A DNA stretch of 64,000 bases from Sinorhizobium terangae (GCF_009601505.1 NZ_WITC01000028.1:21679-85678), one strand, 5' to 3'. Positions 8,499 to 17,368 are shown, numbered from the stretch's first letter. A program made the numbers and translations. The notes: a model not told the origin generated them from the letters alone.

Positions 8499-8518
8499 TC
8501 ATTCGAAAGGAGCCTGAC

Positions 8519-8803
8519 ATGAAAACGCTGATCAAACTCGCCCTCGCCTCCGCCCTCGCGCTCGGTACTGCCTCCGGCGCTCTCGCCGCCGAGTTCACCA
8601 AAGGTACCGTCAAGAAGGTCGACGCAAAGGCCAGGAAGGTCACCCTCATCCATGAGGAACTGAAGTCCCTCGACATGCCCGCGATGACGATGGTCTTTCG
8701 CGTTCAGGACGATGCCCTCCTGGAGAAGCTGAAGGAAGGCGCGAACATCGAGTTCGTCGCCGAGCGCGTAGACGGAAAGCTTACCGTTACGGAAGTCAAG
8801 TAA
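8519..8803 (+). CDS. CusF-like periplasmic copper chaperone
   Basis: A 94-residue protein: signal peptide to about residue 23 (ALAA), then a CusF/YdeI small beta-barrel. Metal-site positions line up with Escherichia coli CusF (His36, Trp44, Met47, Met49): here His45, Met53, Met56 and Met58, within HEELKSLDMPAMTM. The tryptophan that caps Cu(I) by a cation-pi contact is therefore a methionine, a substitution that may allow a four-ligand site. AAAGGAG at 8506-8512 supports the start. It is the last gene of the copper operon and a hairpin follows. Confidence 0.88.
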   Translation: MKTLIKLALASALALGTASGALAAEFTKGTVKKVDAKARKVTLIHEELKSLDMPAMTMVFRVQDDALLEKLKEGANIEFVAERVDGKLTVTEVK

Positions 8804-8807
8804 AAGC

Positions 8808-8842
8808 GAAAGGACGCGGCTGTAACTTGGTCGCGTCCTTTC
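8808..8842 (+). terminator. Hairpin terminator after the copper operon
   Basis: GAAAGGACGCG (8808-8818) pairs perfectly with CGCGTCCTTTC (8832-8842) around a 13-nt loop. The descending arm ends in CTTTC rather than a long T-run, so termination may be partial. It separates the CusF-like gene from the cyclase gene. Confidence 0.7.
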
Positions 8843-8885
8843 ATCCTCCGGGCGGACCGGGAAAACCCAGCCTACGCGTGTCGAT

Positions 8886-10190
8886 ATGACGTCTTCGCTT
8901 CATCCTGCATGGGACTTCGCAAGAGAAATCCGCTTGATCCTCCTGCGGTTCGTTGCCTTCGCTATCCTGCTCGCCAACCTCCTGCTTGCCGGCAACGAGG
9001 AGGGCGAAGGCGCGCGCCTTGTCGTAGTCGTCAGCTATTTCATCATCAGTGTCGCCGCGATCACGACCGCGCGATATATCCCCGGTCGCTCCCGGCTCAA
9101 GACGCTGTTTGTCGTTCTCGACGCCCTGCTGGTCGCACTGATCCTCTACGGGCACATCCTGACCGAACCGGTCGCCCGGAACCACAACCTGACGACGACG
9201 AGCCTGGTCGTCGCCTTCATCCTGCTCGTCCACGTCGGCCTGAAGCTCGACCGCCGTCTGGTGCTCGTGTTCTCGACCATCGTCCTTATCGCCTGGGTGT
9301 CCATGCTGGTGATCACGGCCGTCAGGCATCACAACACGGCCGATGCCGTGTCGCGGCTTGCATCGCTTCTCAATCAGGATCTTGGCCTGACCGTGAGCTT
9401 TGGATTCACCTCCTTTGCGATATACCTGTTTGCCCGGGATCACGACCGGACGCGCAAGGAGGCGCTGAAGGCGGATCAGCGGCGCCTCAATCTCTCGCGC
9501 TTCTTCTCGCCGCTCATCGTTTCGGAACTACAGGAGCGCGGCGAGGCTCTTGGCCTGGAGCGCCGGAACGCCGCCATCATGTTCGTCGATTTGCGCGACT
9601 TTACCAGCTTCGCCGAAACCGTGCCCGCCCGCGAGCTGGCGTCCGTGCTCGCGGAATATCGCCAGCTCGTTTCGCACACAATCTTCGGCTATGGCGGAAC
9701 GGTCGACAAGTTCATCGGCGACGGCGTCATGGCGGTGTTCGGACAGCCGCGGCCCACGGAAGACGACGCGGACCGCGCGCTCGCATGTGCGCTCGAGTTG
9801 GTCGAGGCATTGAACGAGTGGAGGGACCACGGCGTCCGCAACGGCTATCGCGCACTCGATGCTGCGATTGGGCTGCATTTCGGCGCTGTCGTCGGCGGCG
9901 TCCTCGACAGCGGATGCCACAGCGAGTTCACAGTGATCGGCGACGCGGTGAACGTCGCGCAACGCCTTGAAACCCTGGCCAAATCGCTCGACTCCCCTCT
10001 TGTGGTCTCGTCGGAACTGCTGGCGCGGCTGCGAAAAACGGTTCCCTGCGCCATATGGTTTCCGAAGAACGGTGTTTCGCTGCCTGGGAGGCGGCTTCCT
10101 ATCGATATCTGGTATCTGCGCCGGGAATCCGGTGTCGCGGGCACAAGTGATCCAGATTACGACACGGGACGCGTGCACACTGCCTTCTAG
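8886..10190 (+). CDS. Membrane class III adenylate/guanylate cyclase
   Basis: A 434-residue protein with six predicted membrane helices in residues 15-185 and a cytoplasmic class III cyclase homology domain from about 225 to 395. The two metal-binding aspartates are Asp235 (in MFVDLRDF) and Asp279 (in KFIGDG), Lys275 is the adenine-recognition lysine position, and FTVIGDAVNVAQRLE near residue 345 carries the usual D-x-VN motif. It would make cAMP (or cGMP) from ATP (or GTP). Rhizobia carry many such cyclases and the signal sensed by this membrane domain is unknown. It stands alone after the copper operon terminator; a functional link with copper is not shown. Confidence 0.9.
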   Translation: MTSSLHPAWDFAREIRLILLRFVAFAILLANLLLAGNEEGEGARLVVVVSYFIISVAAITTARYIPGRSRLKTLFVVLDALLVALILYGHILTEPVARNHNLTTTSLVVAFILLVHVGLKLDRRLVLVFSTIVLIAWVSMLVITAVRHHNTADAVSRLASLLNQDLGLTVSFGFTSFAIYLFARDHDRTRKEALKADQRRLNLSRFFSPLIVSELQERGEALGLERRNAAIMFVDLRDFTSFAETVPARELASVLAEYRQLVSHTIFGYGGTVDKFIGDGVMAVFGQPRPTEDDADRALACALELVEALNEWRDHGVRNGYRALDAAIGLHFGAVVGGVLDSGCHSEFTVIGDAVNVAQRLETLAKSLDSPLVVSSELLARLRKTVPCAIWFPKNGVSLPGRRLPIDIWYLRRESGVAGTSDPDYDTGRVHTAF

Positions 10191-10317
10191 AGATCGTCTT
10201 TCCAGTCGGTCCCGGAAAGACCTCTGCATGCGCGCTGCAAAGCGGCGGAAACAGACGCCGGTGATGGGAACATAGCTGCCGTTCAGGGATTGGGTGGAAG
10301 CTCTCGGAGACTTGACG

Positions 10318-11247
10318 ATGCGCGATACAATGTCGCTCGCGCAGGACTGGCCGTTGACTTTGGCGGCCGCAGCGACGCTGTTCATGGTCTGCGCATGCTG
10401 GTTCTTGACAATGCCGGTAGCCAGCTTCGAATCCACCGGATCGACCTTGACGGAGGGGAGTGCATCGCGTGGCGAGATCATCTTTGCTGCGGGAGGATGT
10501 GCCTCCTGTCACGCGACGCCGGGACAGCCGGACCCGCTGAAACTCGGCGGCGGCCTTGCCCTCGCATCGCCCTTCGGGACGTTCAGGGTGCCCAACATTT
10601 CGCCCGATCCCGTTGACGGCATAGGATCGTGGTCCGTCGCTGATCTGGCAAACGCGTTGATCAGTGGCGTCTCACCGGAGGGCAGGCACTACTACCCGGC
10701 GTTTCCCTACCCAAGTTACACCGGCATGCGGCCTGATGATGTCAGGGACCTCTATGCATACCTCCAGACGCTACCGCGCGTTTCGGGTCGGGCACCGCCG
10801 CACGACCTCTTCCTCTTTTTCCGCATCCGCCGCTTCGTCGGCTTCTGGAAGCTCCTGTTCTTTCGAGAAGGTAAGTCAGAGGCGATGCTAAACGAGGATC
10901 CCGTTCACGACAGGGGTGCCTATCTGGTCGAAGCGCTTGCTCATTGCGCCGACTGTCACTCGACGCGCAACATCTTCGGCGCGATAAGGCCGACCACTCG
11001 CTTTGCCGGCGGGCCGGATCTGGAGGGGACCGGTTTCGTGCCCAACATAACGCCAGCGCGGATCGGCGGCTGGTCCGAGGGGGAGCTCGCCGAAATGTTG
11101 AAGAGCGGCAGGACGCCCAATCATGGGAGAGTGGGATCGTCGATGCGCGATGTCGTCGCCAACACATCGCAACTGCCCGAAAGCGATCGTATAGCTATCG
11201 CCAGGTACATCAAATCACTGCCAGCTCGCCCAACGCCGCATCCTTGA
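10318..11247 (+). CDS. Di-haem cytochrome c, membrane anchored
   Basis: A 309-residue protein with an N-terminal membrane anchor (LTLAAAATLFMVCACWFLTM) and two cytochrome c domains, each with a CXXCH haem site: CASCH near residue 60 and CADCH near residue 212. The arrangement resembles the cytochrome subunit of membrane alcohol/aldehyde dehydrogenases, with FRVPNISPD and FVPNITPARIGGWS matching the usual segment after each haem. The ATG at 10318 has GGAG at 10306-10309; a GTG at 10294 would lengthen it by 8 residues. No dehydrogenase subunit is adjacent. It converges on the oxidase cluster, whose last gene ends 2 bp away, and may donate electrons to it. Confidence 0.85.
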   Translation: MRDTMSLAQDWPLTLAAAATLFMVCACWFLTMPVASFESTGSTLTEGSASRGEIIFAAGGCASCHATPGQPDPLKLGGGLALASPFGTFRVPNISPDPVDGIGSWSVADLANALISGVSPEGRHYYPAFPYPSYTGMRPDDVRDLYAYLQTLPRVSGRAPPHDLFLFFRIRRFVGFWKLLFFREGKSEAMLNEDPVHDRGAYLVEALAHCADCHSTRNIFGAIRPTTRFAGGPDLEGTGFVPNITPARIGGWSEGELAEMLKSGRTPNHGRVGSSMRDVVANTSQLPESDRIAIARYIKSLPARPTPHP

Positions 11248-11249
11248 GG

Positions 11250-11663
11250 TCACTGCGCGTATAGATAGGCCGCGAGATGCCTCGCCTCCGGCTCGGTGAT
11301 CCCCGTAGCGGGCATGGCGGAATGCTGTGAAAAACGCTGCGGCGAGACGATCCAGTTTACGAGATTTTCCGACGTGTTTTCGACAACGCCGGCAAGATAG
11401 ACGCGCTCGCGCAGATCGACGAGGGGGCCGCCAACCTTACCATCGGCGCCGGCAACGCCTGGAATGACGTGGCATCCACCGCAGCCATATTTTCGAAAGA
11501 TGGGAGGTGCTTGCGATGGATCGCCCTGGGTCATAGCCATCGCCACGGAACGCCGCTGCTGCCTCTCCTTCAAGACATTGGCGCCAACCATGACCAGAGA
11601 CATCGCAACGACAATACTTGTCAGTAGGAGCGAAGCTTTACGGCGAGTGGAAGCGGCCTGCAT
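11250..11663 (-). CDS. Small membrane-anchored cytochrome c
   Basis: A 137-residue protein: N-terminal anchor (ASLLLTSIVVAMSLVMVGA), then one cytochrome c domain with haem site CGGCH near residue 65 and a MPATGITEPEA stretch supplying the likely Met ligand near residue 120. The start at 11663 (MQAASTRRK) has a GAGGAG ribosome site and overlaps the end of ctaG by 26 bp; the longer frame to 11726 is unlikely. As the last gene of the oxidase cluster it probably carries electrons to the caa3 oxidase. Confidence 0.82.
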   Translation of the reverse strand: MQAASTRRKASLLLTSIVVAMSLVMVGANVLKERQQRRSVAMAMTQGDPSQAPPIFRKYGCGGCHVIPGVAGADGKVGGPLVDLRERVYLAGVVENTSENLVNWIVSPQRFSQHSAMPATGITEPEARHLAAYLYAQ

Positions 11664-12531
11664 GGAGCTCTCCTCTACTCGACTTTGCGATCCATAGGGC
11701 CAACAGCGCCAGCGCCGCGCCGCCATAAATGATGCCTCCCGGCACCCACATCAACATGCCGGCGAGCTGCTGATCCTCAAGCTGCGTCAGACCCCAATCC
11801 GGCGCCGTCTGTGTTTGGACCGGATAGACCACACGTGGCGCAAGCGCGACAAGGGCGCCCAGCGCGCTGGTGTGAAGCATGGTGAGGAAAAGATGCCAGG
11901 CAGCAGCGCCTCGGTCGCTCCGCCACAGCATCGACCACCAGAACAGCAGCGCCGTCATGAAGAAACTGAGATGTTGCATCCGGTGAACGGTGATATCGGT
12001 CAGTGTTGCATCGAACAGCAGGGGCGCATGCCAAACCCAGATTGCGGCCCCATGCAGCAGGGTGGCGACCGTTGCGCGGGTGAGCCAACCCCATGCGATC
12101 TGGACAAATTTCTCCTTCATCCCTCGCCGGATCAGGCGCCGGATTTTTCTTGGCAGCCCCCAAAGCAGCACGCCCACCGGCCGCGAGAGAACGAGGAGAG
12201 GTGCAGACACCGCCATGACGAGTTCATGTTCGATCATGTGCACGGCGAAAAGGTGCTCCCCAAGGAAATGCAGAGGCGATACCAACGCCGCCGCAAGCAC
12301 CAGCCATCCAGCCCACCAGATCAAGGCGGACCTTCCAGTTACGCCGTGGCTGGTGCGTGAGCGCATCCACAGCCGAAAGGAACCAATTGCATAGAGCAGT
12401 CCCACGATGGCGATCGGCGTTACAACCCATGGATCGAAGCTCCAGACGAGCACGGAGGCATGCGGCTCAGCTTCGTGGGCGGCAGCTGGCCCCGCCAGTA
12501 GGGACAACACCAGTGCTGCTACCGTAGGCAT
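11638..12531 (-). CDS. ctaG: Cytochrome c oxidase assembly protein, caa3 CtaG family
   Basis: A 297-residue multi-pass membrane protein of the caa3_CtaG type (not Cox11). The N-terminus looks like a signal peptide (VAALVLSLLAGPAAAHEAEPHA), followed by about seven helices. Family features include HMIEHELVMAVSAPLLVLSRP near residue 110 and HRMQHLSFFMTALLFWW near residue 190, with conserved membrane histidines that probably handle copper. The ATG at 12531 was chosen at the signal peptide; the open frame reaches 12789 but is Arg-rich there. It overlaps neighbours on both sides and would assemble the CuA/CuB sites of the oxidase encoded upstream. Confidence 0.85.
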   Translation of the reverse strand: MPTVAALVLSLLAGPAAAHEAEPHASVLVWSFDPWVVTPIAIVGLLYAIGSFRLWMRSRTSHGVTGRSALIWWAGWLVLAAALVSPLHFLGEHLFAVHMIEHELVMAVSAPLLVLSRPVGVLLWGLPRKIRRLIRRGMKEKFVQIAWGWLTRATVATLLHGAAIWVWHAPLLFDATLTDITVHRMQHLSFFMTALLFWWSMLWRSDRGAAAWHLFLTMLHTSALGALVALAPRVVYPVQTQTAPDWGLTQLEDQQLAGMLMWVPGGIIYGGAALALLALWIAKSSRGELHAGRFHSP

Positions 12532-12830
12532 GGGTCGAGCAGCATGGCGGCGGCTGCCTGCAAGAGAAGGGCAAAGGCGAAGGCGAGACCGGCAAGGACA
12601 TTCAGCTTGGCGATGAACAGAATTGCTCGAGGTTCGCTTGGCCCAAAACGGGCATGCGAGACGAGGGTTCCGGCGAGTGCCACGGCCACAGCAACGAACG
12701 AGGCGACAGTCGACCAGGAGACGCCGGCGCCACAATCGGCGTAAGGCAGGATTTGACCGAGCTGGGTATTGATTGCCCACGCGCCACACGCGAGGAGCAA
12801 TCCGGCGTATTTGGCGATCCCAGTGCTCAT
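12519..12830 (-). CDS. Small integral membrane protein of the cytochrome oxidase cluster
   Basis: A 103-residue protein with three predicted helices (KYAGLLLACGAWAINTQLG, TVASFVAVAVALAGTLVS and AILFIAKLNVLAGLAFAFALLLQ). I recognise no catalytic motif. Its start at 12830 overlaps the coxC stop and its end overlaps ctaG, so it is part of the oxidase operon. It may be a small accessory or subunit IV-like protein; the family is not assigned. Confidence 0.72.
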   Translation of the reverse strand: MSTGIAKYAGLLLACGAWAINTQLGQILPYADCGAGVSWSTVASFVAVAVALAGTLVSHARFGPSEPRAILFIAKLNVLAGLAFAFALLLQAAAAMLLDPCLR

Positions 12831-13429
12831 AGCCGAGGCACCCAATAGAGACAGACGTAGAGGGGAAGCCACGTGACGATCACGAAGTTCCAATAGAGGC
12901 AATTATCCTCGACGTCGCCGTAGCGGCGCGTGTTGTCGCCGTATCGGGTGAACATCAGGCAGGTGAGAACAAGCGTATCGATGAGGTCTGTGATGACGTG
13001 TGCGGTATGCAGTCCCAGCAATGTCCACACGATCGAGCCATAGGCATTTTCATCCCAGCTGACATGCATGGCAGGAAATTCGAAGATGCGGGGTGCGAGC
13101 GGCGCCGCCTCGAGGAGCGTCATCACGATCAGCCCGATACGGACCTTCGCCAGTGCCCTCGCCGTCGCCCAGCGGGAAACGAGGATATTCGGGACGATGC
13201 TTGCCAGGAGGAGGAGCGTGAGCATGGTTCCGGGGAAAAGATCGGGCGGCGGCGCATCGATCGGCCAGTTCGGGGCGAGGCTCAGCAAGTAGAAGTAGAT
13301 TGCGATCGCCAGGGCGAAACCGCTGCCCTCGATGAGCATGAAGGCACAGGTTCCCCACCAGGTGGGACTGGCGGTGCTCAGCCCATGCAGGGGCAGTTTC
13401 GATACGTCCAGCACCGCCCTCTCTTTCAT
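12827..13429 (-). CDS. coxC: Cytochrome c oxidase subunit III
   Basis: A 200-residue subunit III of haem-copper oxidase, with five membrane helices. The segment GLHTAHVITDLIDTLVL near residues 145-162 and the terminal VEDNCLYWNFVIVTWLPLYVCLYW with the E-D-x-x-x-YWHF-like motif are typical, with Asn in place of the usual His. The ATG at 13429 overlaps the coxA stop as ATGA, indicating coupling. Subunit III stabilises the catalytic subunit and may guide oxygen entry. Confidence 0.88.
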   Translation of the reverse strand: MKERAVLDVSKLPLHGLSTASPTWWGTCAFMLIEGSGFALAIAIYFYLLSLAPNWPIDAPPPDLFPGTMLTLLLLASIVPNILVSRWATARALAKVRIGLIVMTLLEAAPLAPRIFEFPAMHVSWDENAYGSIVWTLLGLHTAHVITDLIDTLVLTCLMFTRYGDNTRRYGDVEDNCLYWNFVIVTWLPLYVCLYWVPRL

Positions 13430-15339
13430 GATATGTCCTCCGCTGTGCCCTTTGGCCAGAACCAGCCGATCAGGCACACCGCAATCGGGATCGACCCCCA
13501 GACGACCGCCCACGGCGTGAAAATCGAGCCGATCAGCATGATCGAAGTGGCGATCGCCGCCCAGAACGGCCAGATGGAGTCGCGCGGCGACGATTCCCGC
13601 GCTTCCGGCAAGGCTTCAACCACGCTGCTCACAATGAGTTCCCGGCGATCGACCCGTAGCCCTGCCGTCACAGCGAGTTCCTCGGGATGCATCCAAAGAG
13701 GATCAGAGGCATCGACAACGGGGATCCTGCGAAAATTATAGGCCGGAGGCGGTGACGAGGTCGCCCACTCCAGCGTCGCTGCCTTCCAGGGATTTGGTCC
13801 GGCCTGTGGGCCTGATCGCCAGGCGCGCACAACATCGATGACGAAGACGAGAAAGCCGGAAACCAGGAGCAGCGCGCTCAGGCTGATGAAAAGGTTCAAT
13901 CCTCCCCAGGGTAGGTCCGGCTGGTAGGTGTAGACCCGACGCGGCATACCAAGAAGACCGAGAATGTGCATCGGGAAGAATGTCAGGTTGAAACCCACGA
14001 AAATCAGGCCGAACGCCCATCGTCCGAGCCGCTCGCTCATCATTCGACCGGTCATTTTTGGAAACCAGTAATAGATCGCCCCGAGCAACGGAAAGACCGC
14101 GCCACCGACGAGCACATAGTGGAAGTGCGCAACCACGAAATATGTATCATGAACCTGTGTGTCGAATGGCACGGATGCGACCATGACTCCGGTCAGGCCA
14201 CCGATCACGAAGGTGACGATGAAGCCGATCACGAACAGCAGCGGTGTCGCAAATACTGGCCGACCGAGCCACAGCGTCGCCAACCAGCAGAAAATCTGGA
14301 TTCCCGCCGGCACTGCGATCGCCATGCTCGACGCCGTGAAGAAACTCTCGCCTAGTCGCGGCAGGCCAACGACGAACATGTGATGTACCCAAAGACCGAA
14401 GGCCAGGATACCTGTGGCGATGAAAGCCATCACGAGAGGCAGATAGCCGAATATGGCCCGACGGGAAAAAGTGGCGACGATCGTCGAAACCATACCCGCG
14501 GCCGGAAGAAATATGATGTAGACCTCGGGATGGCCGAAAAACCAGAACACGTGCTGCCAGAGCAAGGCGTCGCCGCCGGCGGCCGGATTGTAGAACTGCG
14601 TTTCCACCAGGCGATCGAGGATGAGTGTTGAACTAGCAAACATGATCGCCGGCATCGCCATGATGACGATGAACGCCATGACGAGCATGGACCAGACCAG
14701 CAGGGGTATGCGGTCGAGCGACATGCCGGGCGCGCGCTGCTTGAACACCGTGACGACGATTTCCACAGCAACCGCAAGCGCCGACAGCTCGGTGAAAGTG
14801 ATCATCTGCGCCCAAATGTCGGCGCGCTTTCCGGAACCATATTCCGGGCCGGAAAGCGGCACATAGGCGAACCAGCCGACGTCTGGCGCGGCATCGAGAG
14901 CGAAGGAAATCCAAAGGAGCAGACCGCCAGCCAATATGATCCAGTAGGAAAAGGCATTCAGCCGAGGAAAAGCGATGTTGCGGGTGCCGACCATGAGCGG
15001 CACGAGGTAGATGGCCATCGCCTCCATCACCGGGACTGCGAACAGGAACATCATGGTGCTCCCGTGCATGGTGAAGATCTGGTTGTATCGGTCAGGGTCG
15101 AGAATACGCGCTTCCGGCCGTGCCAGCTGAATGCGCATCGCGACCGCCAGCAGCCCTCCCAGGATGAGGAAGATGAATGCGGTGACTATGTAACGCCGAG
15201 CGATGATCTTGTGGTCCACCGTCGCAAGGGCATTCCAAATCCCGCGCGGTGTTTCCCAGCTCTGCCGCAGATGCCGCTCGAGCTCGGCGTCGTCCAATCC
15301 GTCGTCCATCAACGGAGATTGCTTCCGGTCCTCACTCAT
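13426..15339 (-). CDS. coxA: Cytochrome c oxidase subunit I (A-type haem-copper oxidase)
   Basis: This 637-residue catalytic subunit reduces oxygen to water and pumps protons. Haem and copper ligands are visible: the low-spin haem His in TMHGSTMMF, the CuB and cross-linked Tyr motif GHPEVY, the His pair VHHMF, and HDTYFVVAHFHYVL with the high-spin haem ligand. GHPEVY marks an A-type oxidase. It is longer than the usual 530-560 residues because of a C-terminal extension with two extra helices (about 575-630), as in fused CoxA-type subunits of caa3 oxidases. It overlaps coxB by 4 bp and coxC by 4 bp. Confidence 0.93.
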   Translation of the reverse strand: MSEDRKQSPLMDDGLDDAELERHLRQSWETPRGIWNALATVDHKIIARRYIVTAFIFLILGGLLAVAMRIQLARPEARILDPDRYNQIFTMHGSTMMFLFAVPVMEAMAIYLVPLMVGTRNIAFPRLNAFSYWIILAGGLLLWISFALDAAPDVGWFAYVPLSGPEYGSGKRADIWAQMITFTELSALAVAVEIVVTVFKQRAPGMSLDRIPLLVWSMLVMAFIVIMAMPAIMFASSTLILDRLVETQFYNPAAGGDALLWQHVFWFFGHPEVYIIFLPAAGMVSTIVATFSRRAIFGYLPLVMAFIATGILAFGLWVHHMFVVGLPRLGESFFTASSMAIAVPAGIQIFCWLATLWLGRPVFATPLLFVIGFIVTFVIGGLTGVMVASVPFDTQVHDTYFVVAHFHYVLVGGAVFPLLGAIYYWFPKMTGRMMSERLGRWAFGLIFVGFNLTFFPMHILGLLGMPRRVYTYQPDLPWGGLNLFISLSALLLVSGFLVFVIDVVRAWRSGPQAGPNPWKAATLEWATSSPPPAYNFRRIPVVDASDPLWMHPEELAVTAGLRVDRRELIVSSVVEALPEARESSPRDSIWPFWAAIATSIMLIGSIFTPWAVVWGSIPIAVCLIGWFWPKGTAEDIS

Positions 15340-16322
15340 TCGAGGCCCTCCATATAAGCGGCAAGCTGTCGTAGCTCGTCGCTTGAAAGGGGAACCAGCG
15401 GCATATTGTTTCCGGGCTTCAACGTCTGGGGATCGGCGATCCAGGCGGCAAGCGAACCGCGGGTGTTTTCGAGCAGTCCTGCTGCAATGGTGCGGCGGCT
15501 GCCGACATGGCTAAGGTCAGGCCCGGTCGTGCCCGAAGCCCTCGTGCCGCGTATCGTATGGCATGCGGCGCATTGCTTGGCCATGAATACGGCTTTGCCT
15601 GCAACGGCCTCCGTCTCCCTTGGTTCCGCACCGGGTCCGCGTTGTCTCTCGGCCCAGCGCTCGTAATCCGCCTGCGCTTCCGCGATTACGAAGAGTGCCA
15701 TGTGGCTATGCTGCAGACCGCAAAACTCCGCGCACTGGCCGCGATAGATGCCTGGTCTTTCTGCCCGCAGCGTCAGCGTGTTTTCGCGACCGGGGATAAG
15801 GTCCTGCTTGCCGGCAAGGCTCGGCACCCAAAAGGAATGAATGACGTCGCTGCTCTTGAGCCGCAGCCGCACGGCTTTCCCGACCGGGACGTGGATCTCG
15901 TTGGCCGTCACGAAGCCGCCCGCGGAGTCTGAACCGACATAAGTGAATTGCCACCACCATTGCTGGGCCGTGACGTCGATCGTCAGCTCCGGGGTCGTAG
16001 CCTCGGAGAGCGCGCGGGTCGTATAGAAGCTCGCGATCGTCAAACCGGCTATGACGAGCACTGTTGCGCCGACCGCGCCGGAAACGGCGACGGCTGCTTT
16101 GCGCTCGGAAATTGCGCCACTGTCTCGATCGCGCCGACGCGCAAGCGCTAAGACCAAAGCGATCATGACCAGCAACCACACGGCAGCGCAGACGAAGATT
16201 ACCCCAACTATCAAGGCCTTGAGCTCAATCGCCGCGTGGCCTTCAGCATTCAGGGCCGACTGGGCGCCGCTACATCCCGAAGCCAGTGACGCGAGCAGGA
16301 GGAGAGTCGAGGTCCTTTTCAA
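15336..16322 (-). CDS. coxB: Cytochrome c oxidase subunit II with fused cytochrome c domain (caa3 type)
   Basis: A 328-residue protein. The first 17 residues end in the lipobox LASGC, so the N-terminus is probably lipid-anchored. Two membrane helices follow (about 36-60 and 78-100), then the CuA domain with AQQWWWQFTY, IHSFWVPSLAGKQD and the CuA motif CAEFCGLQHSHM near residue 195. The C-terminus adds a cytochrome c domain with CAACH near residue 250 and a Met ligand in NNMPLVPL. This fusion defines a caa3 oxidase that accepts electrons through its own tethered haem c. It overlaps coxA by 4 bp. Confidence 0.93.
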   Translation of the reverse strand: MKRTSTLLLLASLASGCSGAQSALNAEGHAAIELKALIVGVIFVCAAVWLLVMIALVLALARRRDRDSGAISERKAAVAVSGAVGATVLVIAGLTIASFYTTRALSEATTPELTIDVTAQQWWWQFTYVGSDSAGGFVTANEIHVPVGKAVRLRLKSSDVIHSFWVPSLAGKQDLIPGRENTLTLRAERPGIYRGQCAEFCGLQHSHMALFVIAEAQADYERWAERQRGPGAEPRETEAVAGKAVFMAKQCAACHTIRGTRASGTTGPDLSHVGSRRTIAAGLLENTRGSLAAWIADPQTLKPGNNMPLVPLSSDELRQLAAYMEGLE

Positions 16323-16933
16323 GATGGCGGCCCTTGCTCGGAACGGGGCAGCACCGGGCGGTCTTCATTGAAGAGAATGGCGGCCGGCGCCCGGTTTTCC
16401 GCCGGTCGGGTGTGCTTGTCGTCGTTCCGGCTCGGTGCGGTCAGCGAAGCCGAATAGGCGCCGATCGTCTTGACATAGCCGGCAAGCTGCCAGATCTGGT
16501 CTGTCGTCATCCTGCTGCGGAAGGCCGGCATTCCCCGCGGACGTCCGTCTCGAATGGAGGACGCTATCGCGACCAGCGAGGGTCCGTATAACCACCATCC
16601 ATCGAGCAAAGACGGCCCCGCCCCACCTCGACCGTCGCCGTGGCAGGAAGGGCATCCGAACCAGGAATACAGCCGCTTGCCCTGGCTTAGGTCATAGGCA
16701 CTCGTTTCATAGGGCTTGTCGAGCGCGAAATAGATTTCGGGAGGCGCACCACCGATGCCAGCAGGCATCAGGCGCAACTGGTTGAGAGCGGCTGCGACCG
16801 GAGGGTCTGTCCGATATTGCCGCGGCTGACGTTCCAAGCCGATAAGAGCAGCGAGACCAACAAGCGACAAAATGCACAAGATAGTGGCCAACCGCTGCGC
16901 GACGCTACCATTAAGAACCTTCCCTGGCATCAT
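16319..16933 (-). CDS. Membrane-anchored cytochrome c, first gene of the oxidase cluster
   Basis: A 204-residue protein with an N-terminal membrane helix (LATILCILSLVGLAALIGL), a haem site CPSCH near residue 93 and a candidate Met ligand in GMPAFRSRM near residue 135. GGAG five bases before the ATG at 16933 supports the start. It overlaps coxB by 4 bp, so the oxidase operon begins here. Together with the last gene (11250-11663) it gives the oxidase two dedicated small cytochromes besides the one fused to CoxB. The C-terminal 40 residues are charged and probably disordered. Confidence 0.82.
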   Translation of the reverse strand: MMPGKVLNGSVAQRLATILCILSLVGLAALIGLERQPRQYRTDPPVAAALNQLRLMPAGIGGAPPEIYFALDKPYETSAYDLSQGKRLYSWFGCPSCHGDGRGGAGPSLLDGWWLYGPSLVAIASSIRDGRPRGMPAFRSRMTTDQIWQLAGYVKTIGAYSASLTAPSRNDDKHTRPAENRAPAAILFNEDRPVLPRSEQGPPS

Positions 16934-17122
16934 TGAAGCTCCAGAGCACTGCCCCTGATCAACGGTACCTCAATGGGCCGGCCGAAGTATGCCGGCAAGC
17001 TGTGAGAAGGGCGTTCTCGCTCCGGCATCGATGGCCCGGCCTATAACGCGTCGGCTTCCGGATGTACGCGGCGCGGTCCCCATCGGGGGCCGGTTGCGGC
17101 CGAACGGGATGCGGCTTGCGGC

Positions 17123-17296
17123 CTAGGTGACTGCGCCCCCAACCATCAGCGCCAGAATAAGGAACACCAGGAAAATCAGCACGGCGATGTAAAACAGTAT
17201 CTTGGCGATGCCTGCGGTCGCTGACGAAATGCCGGAGAACCCGAGGAGGCCAGTTACCAACGAGATGACGAAGAAAATAAAAGCCCATTTTAGCAT
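17123..17296 (-). CDS. DUF1328 (YtjA) family small membrane protein
   Basis: A 57-residue protein beginning [20 protein letters not shown], with two membrane helices around a [17 protein letters not shown] centre. This is the standard pattern of DUF1328/YtjA proteins, short membrane proteins often seen in stress regulons. GAAGG lies 8-12 nt upstream of the ATG. Function is unknown; it stands between the oxidase operon and another tiny gene on the same strand. Confidence 0.85.
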   Translation of the reverse strand: MLKWAFIFFVISLVTGLLGFSGISSATAGIAKILFYIAVLIFLVFLILALMVGGAVT

Positions 17297-17368
17297 CGCA
17301 ACACCTTCTCTTCTTCAAAAATACCAGCTCGAAGCTGGGGCGCGGCAATCACCGACGCGTATCAGCGG

